A stretch of 64,000 bases of DNA from Tritrichomonas foetus. Lineage: Eukaryota; Parabasalia; Tritrichomonadida; Tritrichomonadidae. This document shows, piece by piece, positions 18,511-29,109 of this stretch (position 1 is the stretch's first letter; each line of letters opens with the position of its first letter). The DNA lies in contig MLAK01000682.1 of the NCBI GenBank assembly GCA_001839685.1, forward strand, positions 24,275 to 88,274, given 5' to 3'. The notes under the pieces are model-generated. The model did no database searches, had not been told where the DNA came from, and saw nothing but the letters and a program-made list of their open reading frames with translations. The translations under genes and the position numbers were made by a program.

Positions 18511-19245
18511 TTATTTTGGCACTTCAAAAACCGGAATAAACATGCGCCATTGGTTGTATGCATTAAACAACTTGAGTGCATCTTTTTCTTGAGGAATGTT
18601 CTTCATGAAAAACTCTTTCACTCGATCTGGATCGGATTCCAATAAAAGCTGCTTCACATCACCAGCTGGCACTTTACAGTCCAAATCCGCAAGGGTTTTA
18701 TATGTCCACATTGCAAACGGCTCAGCAAAAGAGTTTAAGTTCAGATCTTTGATATCTGGCGATATTTCATTCATTTGTTCAAGAAAGTCTTCGAATTCTT
18801 GAATGCTGTTTAAAGTGATTTGATGGGTTTGGGAAACAATTGAAAGGAGCTTGAAATCTGTGATTTGATGGCGCGATGTAAAATATTTGTTTAAGCGAGT
18901 ATTCAAAGAATGGAAAGGCGTTTTCGAGTCTGTCCATAAAAACCATTCGTTTTGTTCGCTCGGATTAAGATCAGGGACGCCTTTTGAGGCAAGAAGATCA
19001 CATAATGGAGTCGGATTTGGAGATGCGCCGTCGTAGATAAGAAGATTCTTTGGAATCAGACCATTTACGGCCCAAAGCTGGAGGGTAGAAAGTTCGAACG
19101 GGCCTGCCATTAAATTGCTGTCATCGCGATAGTGAAAAACTTCTTTCTTTTTCTGAATTGTTGTATCACGGCGAGCCGCAGAAGGAGCGAGATGAAGGCG
19201 AACTGTCGGGCGAGTGGGACTGAATTCGAGTGGTGTTTCTGACAT
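18511..19245 (-). CDS. GYF-domain protein
   Basis: A 244-residue protein starting at the ATG at 19245; a TTG one codon earlier is ignored. Residues 36-72 (VFHYRDDSNLMAGPFELSTL then QLWAVNGLIP) follow the GYF-domain pattern: aromatic start, GPF turn, W in the helix, then N-G-x-x-x. The diagnostic GYF tripeptide itself reads GLI, so the domain is divergent. GYF domains bind proline-rich peptides, in spliceosomal (CD2BP2) or translational-repression (GIGYF) complexes. The rest is helical with no recognised domain; the basic N-terminal 35 residues look disordered. It is divergent from the gene at 19486 and shares a palindromic promoter region with it. Confidence 0.65.
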   Translation of the reverse strand: MSETPLEFSPTRPTVRLHLAPSAARRDTTIQKKKEVFHYRDDSNLMAGPFELSTLQLWAVNGLIPKNLLIYDGASPNPTPLCDLLASKGVPDLNPSEQNEWFLWTDSKTPFHSLNTRLNKYFTSRHQITDFKLLSIVSQTHQITLNSIQEFEDFLEQMNEISPDIKDLNLNSFAEPFAMWTYKTLADLDCKVPAGDVKQLLLESDPDRVKEFFMKNIPQEKDALKLFNAYNQWRMFIPVFEVPK

Positions 19246-19337
19246 CAATGAAGAATTATGTAAATGTGGTTACTTTTATTTGAATTTTTATTTGTCTTCA
19301 ACGATTGAAAAAATCAATATTACAAAAAGTTGTCAAT

Positions 19338-19363
19338 AAACGGTCGCTAAAAGGTGACCGTTT
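19338..19363. promoter_or_regulatory. palindrome AAACGGTC-N10-GACCGTTT in a divergent promoter
   Basis: A perfect 8-bp inverted repeat with a 10-bp spacer. GACCGTTT fits the T. vaginalis M3 core-promoter consensus as I remember it, (A/G/T)(A/G)C(G/C)G(T/C)T(T/A). One copy reads outward towards each of the two divergent genes, 93 bases from the GYF gene start and about 123 bases from the 19486 start. Confidence 0.55.
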
Positions 19364-19485
19364 AACAAATACTTTTTCTGAGAATTCAAATTCTTTTCAT
19401 CGAAAATTCATGATAAAATGTAAACTACTGAAAAGTGATTTGATTTGAATAGTTTACAATCTCCTCATCAAAATAAAAATATTAC

Positions 19486-20004
19486 ATGTCCTTGACAGCA
19501 GAAGACCTCAAAAGGATTCAAAAACTTAATAAAGAAATATCTTCATTAAAGGATGATTTTGAGAAAGTTGATAACAAAACTTCAGCAGTCACAAATGAAA
19601 TCCTCGATCTCCGAAAAGATGTGTATGAAGCTCAAGAAAAGTCGAAGCAGCCTCTCAAGAAAAGTGATGTCCTTCCAAAACACGATCGCGACCTAATTAA
19701 TGACGGAAAATCCCCCAGATATGTTTTACAGCCAAATGACCCATTATTTAGAGAGCCTCCAACCCCACAACAGAAGTATCGTACAGGCAGAGTCAAGTAC
19801 GTGACAGATAAAAGCGAAATGGTCTCCTGGCCTCGCCCCGGCGAATTAAGTCGTCCAGGCAAAACAATGGTGGCGACAACTCTTTTCATCGATTTTAGAA
19901 AGAACAAATTTTCCTCACTCACGCAGGGCAACATGGAGTTTGCACCAGTCAATGTGAAGGTTGACGAGAGGCCAAGTATGGCGAAGTTCCTTCAAAATAA
20001 GTAA
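19486..20004 (+). CDS. small protein with N-terminal coiled coil, unknown
   Basis: A 172-residue protein. Residues 1-55 form a clear coiled coil (DLKRIQKLNKEISSLKDDFE and onward). The rest is proline- and charge-rich, with WPRPGELSRPGKTMVATTLF near 118-137. I recognise no family. The mix of a short coiled coil and a basic Pro-rich tail fits a structural or scaffold component. An AAAAGTGAT element lies about 50 bases upstream. Confidence 0.7.
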   Translation: MSLTAEDLKRIQKLNKEISSLKDDFEKVDNKTSAVTNEILDLRKDVYEAQEKSKQPLKKSDVLPKHDRDLINDGKSPRYVLQPNDPLFREPPTPQQKYRTGRVKYVTDKSEMVSWPRPGELSRPGKTMVATTLFIDFRKNKFSSLTQGNMEFAPVNVKVDERPSMAKFLQNK

Positions 20005-20346
20005 TTTTTATGTAATGTTTTCGATTTTATTTAAAATTGAGTTATATTTCACTTAATTCTATTGTTTTGTTTCAAGCTGATGCTTTTTTCCTGGATAGAA
20101 TGTAATTTAAAACCAAATTTTGACTGATGCCTTTTAAGTTTTCATGCAATCAACAAAATCGTGAAGAACTAACGACAAATCAGAGGAAGTGAGCTCAGAT
20201 AACTACAATGAAGAAACATGAGATCAAATGAAGAAACATGAGATCAAATGAAGAAACATGAGATCAAATGAAGGAACATGAGATCAAATGAAAAAATAAA
20301 ATAAGTGAAAAATAAACAAACACAAACAGGTTTTATAAAAATACAA
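20005..20346. other. intergenic between convergent genes
   Basis: A 3'-to-3' spacer whose only notable content is the 20-bp tandem array listed separately. Confidence 0.5.
20208..20290 (+). repeat. 20-bp minisatellite, 4 copies
   Basis: Four near-identical copies of AAGAAACATGAGATCAAATG start at 20211, 20231, 20251 and 20271; the fourth has one A-to-G change. The array lies about 60 bases past the end of the BEACH gene. Confidence 0.9.
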
Positions 20347-23300
20347 TTACGCATGAGTTTCAGGTGTTCCAAACATAGTTCTCTTAAATCTGTTTAATTC
20401 CATATCATTTTCTGAGTAAACACAAATCGATCCATTTTTCCTTAATGCAAACAACAATCCTTTACTTGGTGAATACATCAAAGATTTCACCTTCGAATTA
20501 TTTCTCGGCAATCCAGCTTCTCCAATGTCCAAATAAAACGCTTCAAAGAGGTAAATAATTCCATTTTTACCAGCAGCAGCTACATAATCAAATCCATCAA
20601 TTGACATATAAGTTTCCCAGCAGGAAATGGCGAAATCAAGTTGTTTTCGTCTAATAAATTGTCCATCAACATCATATAAGGATAAAAATGAAATTATCTG
20701 GCCCTTAAATTCTTTTGTAGAATAAACAAGAATAAATCCCCACCCTGGTGTAATTTTAACGAAAACTGGGACTTCAAAAGAAATGTCAATACAAATCGTG
20801 GCAATCATGCTTTCAGTATCTATTAAAATAATTGATCCATCTTTTGTACCAATTGCTATTGTTCCAAACTTTTCACAAATGTCAATACAAGTGATTTCAT
20901 TTCTAAATGATTGAATACTTTTTGTATGCCTAACAATAGAATAATTCTTATTCAACTGATTATTTTTCAAGGAATTGTTGTTTAGAATACTCCAAATATT
21001 AATAGTTGTATCACTACCACCTGAAACAATATAATTTTTAGAAATTGAAACACAGTTCACTTTTCCAATGTGACCTTGTAATGATTCTTTACGATTTGGA
21101 TTATTCACATCGATTATATTTACTATTCCAGTGTCAGTTGCTGTGACAAGAAGTGAATTTTTATGACAGAATGCAATAATTGACATTTTGCTCGAATAAG
21201 TAGTCATTGACAAATCAATAATATCATTATTTTCATTCATTTTTGATGCGACAGCAGAATTTTTCATCGAATTAGATGAAGTTGAAGAAGTTTTTATCGA
21301 AGTTGAAGAAGAAGACGATGATGATGAAAGTGTGCAAGTGGGTAGAATTTCAGGATTCGATCCAGCTTTTATGCAAATTGTTGACAAATGTCCAAAATCA
21401 GATAAGACGATGCATTTTGTGGTAGATGATGAGATGTCAAAAAATGAAGAAAAAACACTTTCGGAAACTTTGTTTGTTTGGAAGATCATGGATTTCGAAA
21501 TTGGCTTGATTTCAAACGGTTTCTTAGTTGGATGTGGAGTTTTAAAGAGTTGGTTTGGAATATGACCGCAATGTTGAAGTAAGGCTTCAATCATGGAATG
21601 TTGAGCAGGGTCATTGATATTTTCTTCTGTCCAAACATCTTCATAAAGACAAGGATCAAATGTATTATTGCTTTCTTTGGCCCCTGTTCCTTTTTGACGA
21701 TACCCAAAAATTAGATCAATCCATTCATTTAAATGCGAAGATACATAATCGCTTTCAAGAAATTTCCGGTGAGTATAAATGAAATCGATTGCTGATGAAG
21801 CCCATTTTGGTAGAACTACGTCATCTACAACACGATGATTAATTGATCCAAGATCGAAACGATTTCGATTCTCCAAAAATGATGAAGTGAAAAAGAACTC
21901 TGGAATTAACTCTCTATAATCATTCATATGTGTGGTTGCCATTCTAAAGGCATTTGGAATTGAAGCAAACACTCTTGCTGCATGATCGAACTTATCACCT
22001 TGTAACTGAATATGTAATGTAGTAAAAGGTTCCATTCGAATTAACCAAAGGAAAACACAGAGTGGTGATATATAGCAACTATTATAAAGGAAATCAACAT
22101 TTCTAATGGCCATATAATCTTTCATGTGAGATTTCAGTTCTGTTAATCTTTCGATATTTTGTGCGCCCATTGGAACTGATAAATCACGATATACTGAAGG
22201 GTCATTTATGCATATTGTTGAAGATGAGTAGTCCTTTAAAATCCATGGGAATACTGGATATAGTGAAGTTTCATTAAATGTTCGACCACCAAGGAAATTG
22301 AGCTGCATTAAATATTCGAAATTAGATGTTAATCCTCGGCACCATTCTTTTTGAATTCCAATCATTTCAATAAACTGAATATGAGGAAGCGTTTGGATGA
22401 GAGCATGCTGCCATGCAGACAAACCAGATATTAATTTCAAAAGATCTAAAGATGCTACTTGACATAAATTCAATAAATAAGTTTTTCCTAGGCTAGTAAT
22501 AATTTCAAAAGTTCGCTCTTGATGTAAAAATGAACGAAATAGAATATGTGTAACATTGGATGCTTCAATTGTTTTTGTTTTATTTTCTAATTTATTGATA
22601 ATCTGACATTTAGTTTTCATTAGGACAAAAACAACATCAGTCAATCCAAAAATTGTTAGTAACTTGGCTTTATATTCTTGTGGTTTTTCTTTAACTCTAC
22701 TATATGAATGTATGTTATTGGTTTGACTATTGGGTAGAACATCATTGTTTATATTTTCATCATCGATATCATCATTTAAATTATTAGTGAGTTTTAATAA
22801 AGGTGGTGGATCTTCTTTTCGATATTGTTCTTCAAGTGCCTTTTGGAATTCTTCAAAATGTTTTTTAGCGGTTGTAACCGATCCAAAATCGCGGTTAAAT
22901 GATGCATCTTTATGTTGATTAAAGTTCATGTTTATTTTTAGTTTAATTGGACAAAAATATGATAATATTCGATTATTCCGTTTATAATATGTGATAGATT
23001 GCGGTAAAGAATTTCTCCAAGGCGCTCTTTCTGTAGTTAATTGGCGCCAAAGATAAGTCCACCTCTTTTTAGACTTGTTACGATGCTGATTCATTGAGCG
23101 AACATCATTTTCAACAAATCTAGAGCTTTCATGACAAAGTAAATCAATATTTGATTGATTAGATTCATCAAACATTTTAGAATTTATTCGATTTTTATGA
23201 ATGGCTTTCGCTAAACTTGTTATTTGAGAAATTGTACAATTAATGTAATAATTAATTGATTGGTAAATCTCAAAAAGTTTGTCACAGGATGGTTTTGCAA

Positions 23301-26300
23301 GATTAAGAATGAAATTGTTGTATTTTTTATAGTCCATTTTTTCAGAAGTTTTTATAACTAATTGGCTTAGTTCTCGGTCAAGCCATTCACCATTTTCATC
23401 CAAATCAAGACCAAATTTCAAATCAGCAGACGAAAAAATTGAATTGGCTAAATTGTACATTTTAATTGAAAAGAAATCTGAAATATCAAATAATTTACCA
23501 GAATTTGCTTGCTGATTTGTTTTATTGGCACTTGAAGTGTTTTGGCATGCGTTTAAATTTGATTCAGAGAGAATTGGAATGAAAGTTAGTGATGCATATG
23601 AAACAATTTGCATCTCATTTCCATGAATGAATGGTGATTTAGCAAATGCATTATTTAATGCTTTTGAAATTGCATCCTTAGGCTTACTAATTATAAAGAA
23701 AATAGACAATTTTATGAATTGTGTGAAATGCGTTTTCTTTGTGTCATTTAGGAAGCATTTTGCGAGTTGTGTCAGATAAATTCTTTGGATTGGAATTGGA
23801 TCAGTACGGAAACAAAGTGAAACAATTTCAATAATAATGAAAATAGTTTGCCAATCATTTCTTGATGATCTTACAATGAAATCTAAAATAAAAGATGTGG
23901 CTTCTCTATATTTCACTGAAACAATAATGGGCCATAAGACCCATAATTTGTGTGTAGAAAACTGTAGGTCAGGTGAAAGATGAGTGAATAATAAAGGAAT
24001 AATTTCATTCCCTTGAGAAACGTCAAGATTTGCAGTGATGTAAAAAAGAATTGAAAGAACTTCAGGATGAGCATATGATAAATTTAATAATTTCAAAATA
24101 AATGATTGATTATATAAATCTTTTCTGATTTTGAACATTATTATTTCAATATGTTCATAAATTTCAATGTCGTTTATGATTTTATAATTATGTAAAATAA
24201 CAATAGTACTGATTACAGAAATTACGAAATCTTCATTACCTGATTTAAGAAAGAAATTTAAAGAATAAAATAAAGTAGTCCTATCTTCGATCGTTAAAAG
24301 TGGTGATTTCGGTGATTTGGCTAGCATTTGAATGAAAATTAAAATATCTTCAATAAAAGTAATATCAGATGATCCAATACAGGTCATAATTAATGTATGT
24401 GCATCATATTGATTGAATATATGTTTAGAGACATTAAATAAAAGTTGAACGATAAGTGTTCTGGTTTCTTTTTGGATATCTTTATAGAAATAATTCACGG
24501 TTTTCAAAAGTTTGTTAATTGGTTGATGATTTATGAAGAACTGGGGATATTCAATCAGAAGATTTTTATCCCAATGGTATAAGATCTGTTGGCAAACATG
24601 TGAAGGCGTCAAAGACCAAATTTCTGAATTTATTAAAACATGCGAAAAAAGATGAACTTTTAATTCATTTACAGTTATCGCTTCAAAAAGAAGAACAAAA
24701 TGTAAGTAAAGATCAAATGTTAAATTTTGTGGTGAATTTGATAATAGCAAATATGAAATAATACAAAATCCGTGAGAATTAGCAAAACTCTGTTGAGCAT
24801 CAACACTAATTTGTAAGACTGATGTGAGTAAATGAAGAATTGACACAACAAAAGATGGAGGGAGTTGTTCTTTTGTTATTACGAAATTCAAATCAACTTG
24901 GGCGAAAAGTGGAATCAAAACTTCAGCTTTGAAAAATCGAACTAAAACATCTGGCAAAGAAAGTGTTTGAATTAAATTATTGGAGCTTAAAATGGCATCA
25001 AGATCAGAAGCTTTTGATTTTTTTAGACAAAACAATGATTGCTCGATTTCAAATTTAACAGAAATTAATGGATTTTCTAAGGTTTGGAAATTAAGAGGAA
25101 TACGGTTTTGTTCTGTATAAGGATAAAGACCAAATCCACCAATCATTGTTGCTTGTTGAATTGAAGAGGCTGATGAATTTCCACTTCCGATTTCGCATAA
25201 TAAAGTTCCATATTGGAAATCAATAAAATTATATTCTTCAATTGATGTATTTTGATTAAATATATGACATTCGGCGCGTTTTTTATGAGGAAGAATAGAA
25301 ATCGCAACAGTTGTCCATGTATTTTTGGGTATCATATTTGAAAACATTAATGAATTTGTCATCAATGAGTTGTATACCATAATATGTGACTCAAAAACAC
25401 ATATTGTCAGAAATTGTTTTTTATCTGAAATAGTTAACAATCTGGGCTGGTACATACTGGCAAAATGATCCATGAAAAGCTTAATTACGAAGGTGAAACC
25501 TTGATTAATTTGACTACTTGATAATTTCATAATTTTAATGGAAGGTGATTCTTGAGAAATGGGGAAATAAGCAATTGGTTGGCATTGTCGAATGCCAACA
25601 ATATCAGTAAAAGTTTTAGTTAGTTCAATAATATAAGGAGGCAAGAAATTACTTTTTATTGGACAGAATAAAGATATTAAATGACTAACAACTGGCATTG
25701 ACGAAGCCCTTAAAGCAATCTTTGAGAACAATGTTAAAACATTCAAAATATGTGAACTTTCTGGATATTTTTCGATATATTTTATTAGAATCTTATCAAC
25801 ACCACCTTTATGGCACTCTAAAGAATTAGCAAACGAGATTTGGCATAATTGATCAATAAAATGAATTACATCTCCAAAAAGCGAAGATTCAAAGAAAGTT
25901 TCTACAAATAAAGCGGCAACTTTTGAATTCTTAATTAGATAATATGGATTTTCTAATTCATTATCAAAAGAAGTTATTATTAATATGAAATCATGATAAA
26001 ATTGTTGATTTGGTTCTTTACCAACAACTCGAAAAAGTGCAGAGGATAGAGCAGCACGAGTAGCTCGTTTTAATTTTTCAGAGAAGAATGAAAAGAAAAT
26101 CATAGAGTTATGCAAAAATACTGATGAAATGTCAGAATTAGCTAAAATATAATTCAATGCTTGATGAATATTCATAAATGGTTCTGTATTAGTTGGAAAC
26201 TCCATTAATTGTTGATTGATATTTATGAGGAGTTGAAGGTCAAGCAAAGCAAAATTAGAATCATATTTCTGTTCAAATATTGTTTGTATACAGCCTTGTG

Positions 26301-28740
26301 AGATTGTTGTAATTCTAGATTTTTTAGCACTCCATAAGGTTCTTAAGATTGAAAAAACTGTGCTTCTTAGATATTCATCAAATAATAATGAAAAAAGTGC
26401 GGGGATTAGTTCCATTGATTCATTCCACTGTGCAGCGACTTCCAAGTCAGTGATTTTTTGTGAAATATAAGCCAATACATATGTAACTGCACAATGTTGT
26501 AAATTTTGTTCCTCGTTGAGATCCAAAAAATCATTCAAAGATGCTATTTCATTGGTTTTGGCTTTGTTAAACCATAATGCAAAATTGTTAGATGATTCGT
26601 CGATTGGAGATTGATGAATAATTTTCATTATATAATTATCTTTATTGATTGATTGAATTGTTTTGTCTTTATTATAGCCTTCTTTTTCTTTTTCTTCTTC
26701 TTCGTTCTCATCAGATCTTCCTTCTTTATCTGTATCATAAGATTGAAACGATTCAACAGATATTACACTTATACTTTTAGGGATGATTTCAACTTCATCA
26801 TCATGTAAATCTAATGATTGTGATTGAACTTCATTGGAATTATCAGAAATAATATTTTTATTTCGATTTTCATCAGCACTTGGTTCGCACTGTGTTAAAT
26901 CATGAATACTCCTAGAATAGCAAAGTCTTATTTGACCCTCTGATGGTTTATGTTTAAATTTACTAAACGATAAATTTCGGCAAGATCGTGGTGAAATAGT
27001 AATGTTTGGGCCAAATTCATCAGGAACATTCAGGGGTTTCTTTGGAATAGGTAATAATGGTGGTAAATAACTTGTGTTTTCTTTTTCTTCAAAATCAAAA
27101 GAAACTTCGGTATCATCTAATATATCACTAGTAACATGAATATTTTCTTTTTCGTGATCACTTTCATCATTTATAATTTTTTCTTCAGCATTTTGAATCT
27201 TTTCTTCATTAATATTAATATTATTCCTGGTTTCATTTTCAGCTTTACTTTTAATTTCAGTTGTAATTTCATTTTGGATTTCAGCATTCATTTCGGTAAG
27301 ATTTGTATCTTTTGTATTAAAAAAGTAAGTGAGGAGAGTAATGTAGATTGCATGCAAGAAAGTGTCACTATAGAGGACATCAAGTGGAATTACTAATTGT
27401 GAGCTAATATAGAAAATTTCTGAAATGATGAGAGGATATTTTATCATTTCATTAAAAAAATAATGAACATTGGATTCTGATGCTAAAATTACATATTTAT
27501 AAGCGATAATTCGTAAATTCATGAGATCTTCATTTCTGCCAACATCAGAAAAAATAGTTAAATTTCGATTAAAAAGGTGTGAATCAAGAAGACATTTAAT
27601 TATGATGTCAATATTAACTTTTACATTCATAATAATCGTTAAAACTGCTGCAAGCACATCAAAAAAGTGTGATGAATTCAAACTGTCTTTAATTAATTTA
27701 ACGAGTGCTGATGTATATTGAAAAGAATCAATTTTCTTACAATTTAATATTTTCGAAATGTAAATGGTATAACTGTTGATTTTTGGTGAAATTTGGAATT
27801 TTTTGTCAATTGAATATAAAGTGAGTAAAAATTTTTCGTTGTATACATGTTGATTCGATGAAAATTGTAATGAATATGTTGTTTTAATTGGTGAATCAAA
27901 GGTTGGCGATTGAATTAATTTATCTTCATTAAAAAAAGCGTAAATTAACTCATTTTTTTCAAAAACTGGCAATAGCGAATCAATTAACGAACTTCCAATT
28001 TCAAAAACAATATTTGGAGGTAATACATTTGCTATCCTGGAAAAAACTTCAATGACTCGTTGATCTAAAATTTTAAATTTTGGATTTAATAAAAAACACA
28101 AAATATTTAATTCTTCCTCATTAAAAATTTGTTGATTATTTTCATAAAAATGTGAAGCAAATGATAACAAATTGTATGAAAAGTTGGTTGGATGCTCAAA
28201 AGAAAAACACATTTGAATCCATAACAAAATTGTATTTTCGATAAAATTTGGATTATTCTTGAAGTTATCACAAAAGTTAGAAATTTGTTTTTCGATTTCT
28301 AGAAATTCTACTTCAATGTTGAGTTTTAAAACGCAAATAAAAATATAATTAATTATCTGATATATTGGCGCTATTTGTGATGGAACTGAGTCAAGAAGAT
28401 CCAAAACAAGTCCAAAATTATTAATCGTGTGATTTTTCTCACATTCAATTAGCCATGAAACACAAGATAATAATATCATTAAAACAAAATTGTCTGTGTT
28501 TTTCTGATCGTAAACTTGTTGTAGAAAATTAGCATCAAATTTTACAGAAAATCTGTTTTCTGGTATAATCTTGGATGCATTGAGTCCATTCAACAATTGC
28601 GTCGATATCATATCTATTTCGTCAGGTTCGAAAAAGAAATTTCCTTTAATTTGATTTAAATAAGGTTTCGAAGCGATTGTCGTTTTTTCTGTCAAGCATA
28701 GTTGAAAAATTGCGGCTATTGGATGAAGAGTTGCTCTCAT
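20347..28740 (-). CDS. giant BEACH-WD40 protein (LYST/neurobeachin/Lvs family)
   Basis: A 2797-residue single-exon protein. It has a helical armadillo-like N-terminal half, an acidic disordered stretch near 480-680, a concanavalin-like segment at about 1085-1215 (FTFVIKLFMDHF to MIGGFGLYPY), and a divergent PH-like domain at about 2015-2095. A BEACH domain follows at about 2120-2395 (FLGGRTFNETSLYPVFPW, YNSCYISPLCVFLWLIRMEP, IPEFFFTS, WIDLIFGYRQKG), then five or so WD40 repeats to the end (for example HIGKVNCVSISKNYIVSGGS). BEACH proteins are large scaffolds in lysosome size control, membrane traffic and phagocytosis. The PH-BEACH-WD order is the family's signature. It is divergent from the Rab gene at 29110. 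Confidence 0.93.
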   Translation of the reverse strand: MRATLHPIAAIFQLCLTEKTTIASKPYLNQIKGNFFFEPDEIDMISTQLLNGLNASKIIPENRFSVKFDANFLQQVYDQKNTDNFVLMILLSCVSWLIECEKNHTINNFGLVLDLLDSVPSQIAPIYQIINYIFICVLKLNIEVEFLEIEKQISNFCDNFKNNPNFIENTILLWIQMCFSFEHPTNFSYNLLSFASHFYENNQQIFNEEELNILCFLLNPKFKILDQRVIEVFSRIANVLPPNIVFEIGSSLIDSLLPVFEKNELIYAFFNEDKLIQSPTFDSPIKTTYSLQFSSNQHVYNEKFLLTLYSIDKKFQISPKINSYTIYISKILNCKKIDSFQYTSALVKLIKDSLNSSHFFDVLAAVLTIIMNVKVNIDIIIKCLLDSHLFNRNLTIFSDVGRNEDLMNLRIIAYKYVILASESNVHYFFNEMIKYPLIISEIFYISSQLVIPLDVLYSDTFLHAIYITLLTYFFNTKDTNLTEMNAEIQNEITTEIKSKAENETRNNININEEKIQNAEEKIINDESDHEKENIHVTSDILDDTEVSFDFEEKENTSYLPPLLPIPKKPLNVPDEFGPNITISPRSCRNLSFSKFKHKPSEGQIRLCYSRSIHDLTQCEPSADENRNKNIISDNSNEVQSQSLDLHDDEVEIIPKSISVISVESFQSYDTDKEGRSDENEEEEKEKEGYNKDKTIQSINKDNYIMKIIHQSPIDESSNNFALWFNKAKTNEIASLNDFLDLNEEQNLQHCAVTYVLAYISQKITDLEVAAQWNESMELIPALFSLLFDEYLRSTVFSILRTLWSAKKSRITTISQGCIQTIFEQKYDSNFALLDLQLLININQQLMEFPTNTEPFMNIHQALNYILANSDISSVFLHNSMIFFSFFSEKLKRATRAALSSALFRVVGKEPNQQFYHDFILIITSFDNELENPYYLIKNSKVAALFVETFFESSLFGDVIHFIDQLCQISFANSLECHKGGVDKILIKYIEKYPESSHILNVLTLFSKIALRASSMPVVSHLISLFCPIKSNFLPPYIIELTKTFTDIVGIRQCQPIAYFPISQESPSIKIMKLSSSQINQGFTFVIKLFMDHFASMYQPRLLTISDKKQFLTICVFESHIMVYNSLMTNSLMFSNMIPKNTWTTVAISILPHKKRAECHIFNQNTSIEEYNFIDFQYGTLLCEIGSGNSSASSIQQATMIGGFGLYPYTEQNRIPLNFQTLENPLISVKFEIEQSLFCLKKSKASDLDAILSSNNLIQTLSLPDVLVRFFKAEVLIPLFAQVDLNFVITKEQLPPSFVVSILHLLTSVLQISVDAQQSFANSHGFCIISYLLLSNSPQNLTFDLYLHFVLLFEAITVNELKVHLFSHVLINSEIWSLTPSHVCQQILYHWDKNLLIEYPQFFINHQPINKLLKTVNYFYKDIQKETRTLIVQLLFNVSKHIFNQYDAHTLIMTCIGSSDITFIEDILIFIQMLAKSPKSPLLTIEDRTTLFYSLNFFLKSGNEDFVISVISTIVILHNYKIINDIEIYEHIEIIMFKIRKDLYNQSFILKLLNLSYAHPEVLSILFYITANLDVSQGNEIIPLLFTHLSPDLQFSTHKLWVLWPIIVSVKYREATSFILDFIVRSSRNDWQTIFIIIEIVSLCFRTDPIPIQRIYLTQLAKCFLNDTKKTHFTQFIKLSIFFIISKPKDAISKALNNAFAKSPFIHGNEMQIVSYASLTFIPILSESNLNACQNTSSANKTNQQANSGKLFDISDFFSIKMYNLANSIFSSADLKFGLDLDENGEWLDRELSQLVIKTSEKMDYKKYNNFILNLAKPSCDKLFEIYQSINYYINCTISQITSLAKAIHKNRINSKMFDESNQSNIDLLCHESSRFVENDVRSMNQHRNKSKKRWTYLWRQLTTERAPWRNSLPQSITYYKRNNRILSYFCPIKLKINMNFNQHKDASFNRDFGSVTTAKKHFEEFQKALEEQYRKEDPPPLLKLTNNLNDDIDDENINNDVLPNSQTNNIHSYSRVKEKPQEYKAKLLTIFGLTDVVFVLMKTKCQIINKLENKTKTIEASNVTHILFRSFLHQERTFEIITSLGKTYLLNLCQVASLDLLKLISGLSAWQHALIQTLPHIQFIEMIGIQKEWCRGLTSNFEYLMQLNFLGGRTFNETSLYPVFPWILKDYSSSTICINDPSVYRDLSVPMGAQNIERLTELKSHMKDYMAIRNVDFLYNSCYISPLCVFLWLIRMEPFTTLHIQLQGDKFDHAARVFASIPNAFRMATTHMNDYRELIPEFFFTSSFLENRNRFDLGSINHRVVDDVVLPKWASSAIDFIYTHRKFLESDYVSSHLNEWIDLIFGYRQKGTGAKESNNTFDPCLYEDVWTEENINDPAQHSMIEALLQHCGHIPNQLFKTPHPTKKPFEIKPISKSMIFQTNKVSESVFSSFFDISSSTTKCIVLSDFGHLSTICIKAGSNPEILPTCTLSSSSSSSSTSIKTSSTSSNSMKNSAVASKMNENNDIIDLSMTTYSSKMSIIAFCHKNSLLVTATDTGIVNIIDVNNPNRKESLQGHIGKVNCVSISKNYIVSGGSDTTINIWSILNNNSLKNNQLNKNYSIVRHTKSIQSFRNEITCIDICEKFGTIAIGTKDGSIILIDTESMIATICIDISFEVPVFVKITPGWGFILVYSTKEFKGQIISFLSLYDVDGQFIRRKQLDFAISCWETYMSIDGFDYVAAAGKNGIIYLFEAFYLDIGEAGLPRNNSKVKSLMYSPSKGLLFALRKNGSICVYSENDMELNRFKRTMFGTPETHA

Positions 28741-29109
28741 CCTCGAATTTTGCGGAGTCGTTCAGAAAAAGTGAATCATAAAAATATTTGAATACTTTAT
28801 GCGTTCTTTATCTTCACTTTTACAATTTTTATATGGTCTATAAAATCAAAAAGTTTTAAATTTGAAAATAAAAATATTCAAAAAGATTTGAAGTGAATTG
28901 AATAATATTGACCAAATAAATTGTGAAAGAAAGTATTAAAAAAATCATAAAAAGCGACTTTCTAAGTGGTTCTTTTCAAAAATTGAAAGCAACATTGCCT
29001 CAAAAAGTGATCATTGCGAATTGAATTTGAATATTAATCACTTTTTGAGGGTATTAACACTCAAAAAGTGATGTATGGAAAATAATACATAACCTCAAGT
29101 GATTTTTTT
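28741..29109. promoter_or_regulatory. divergent promoter region rich in AAAAAGTGA elements
   Basis: 369 bases shared by the BEACH and Rab genes. AAAAAGTGA occurs at 28766-28774, 29002-29010 and 29063-29071, and its complement TCACTTTTT at 29038-29046, with TTCACTTTT near 28813. No ORF is present. Confidence 0.6.
29037..29072. promoter_or_regulatory. 13-bp perfect palindrome with 10-bp spacer upstream of Rab
   Basis: ATCACTTTTTGAG (29037-29049), 10 bases, then CTCAAAAAGTGAT (29060-29072). It ends 37 bases before the Rab ATG. It could be a dimeric factor site or an RNA hairpin if transcribed. Confidence 0.6.
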
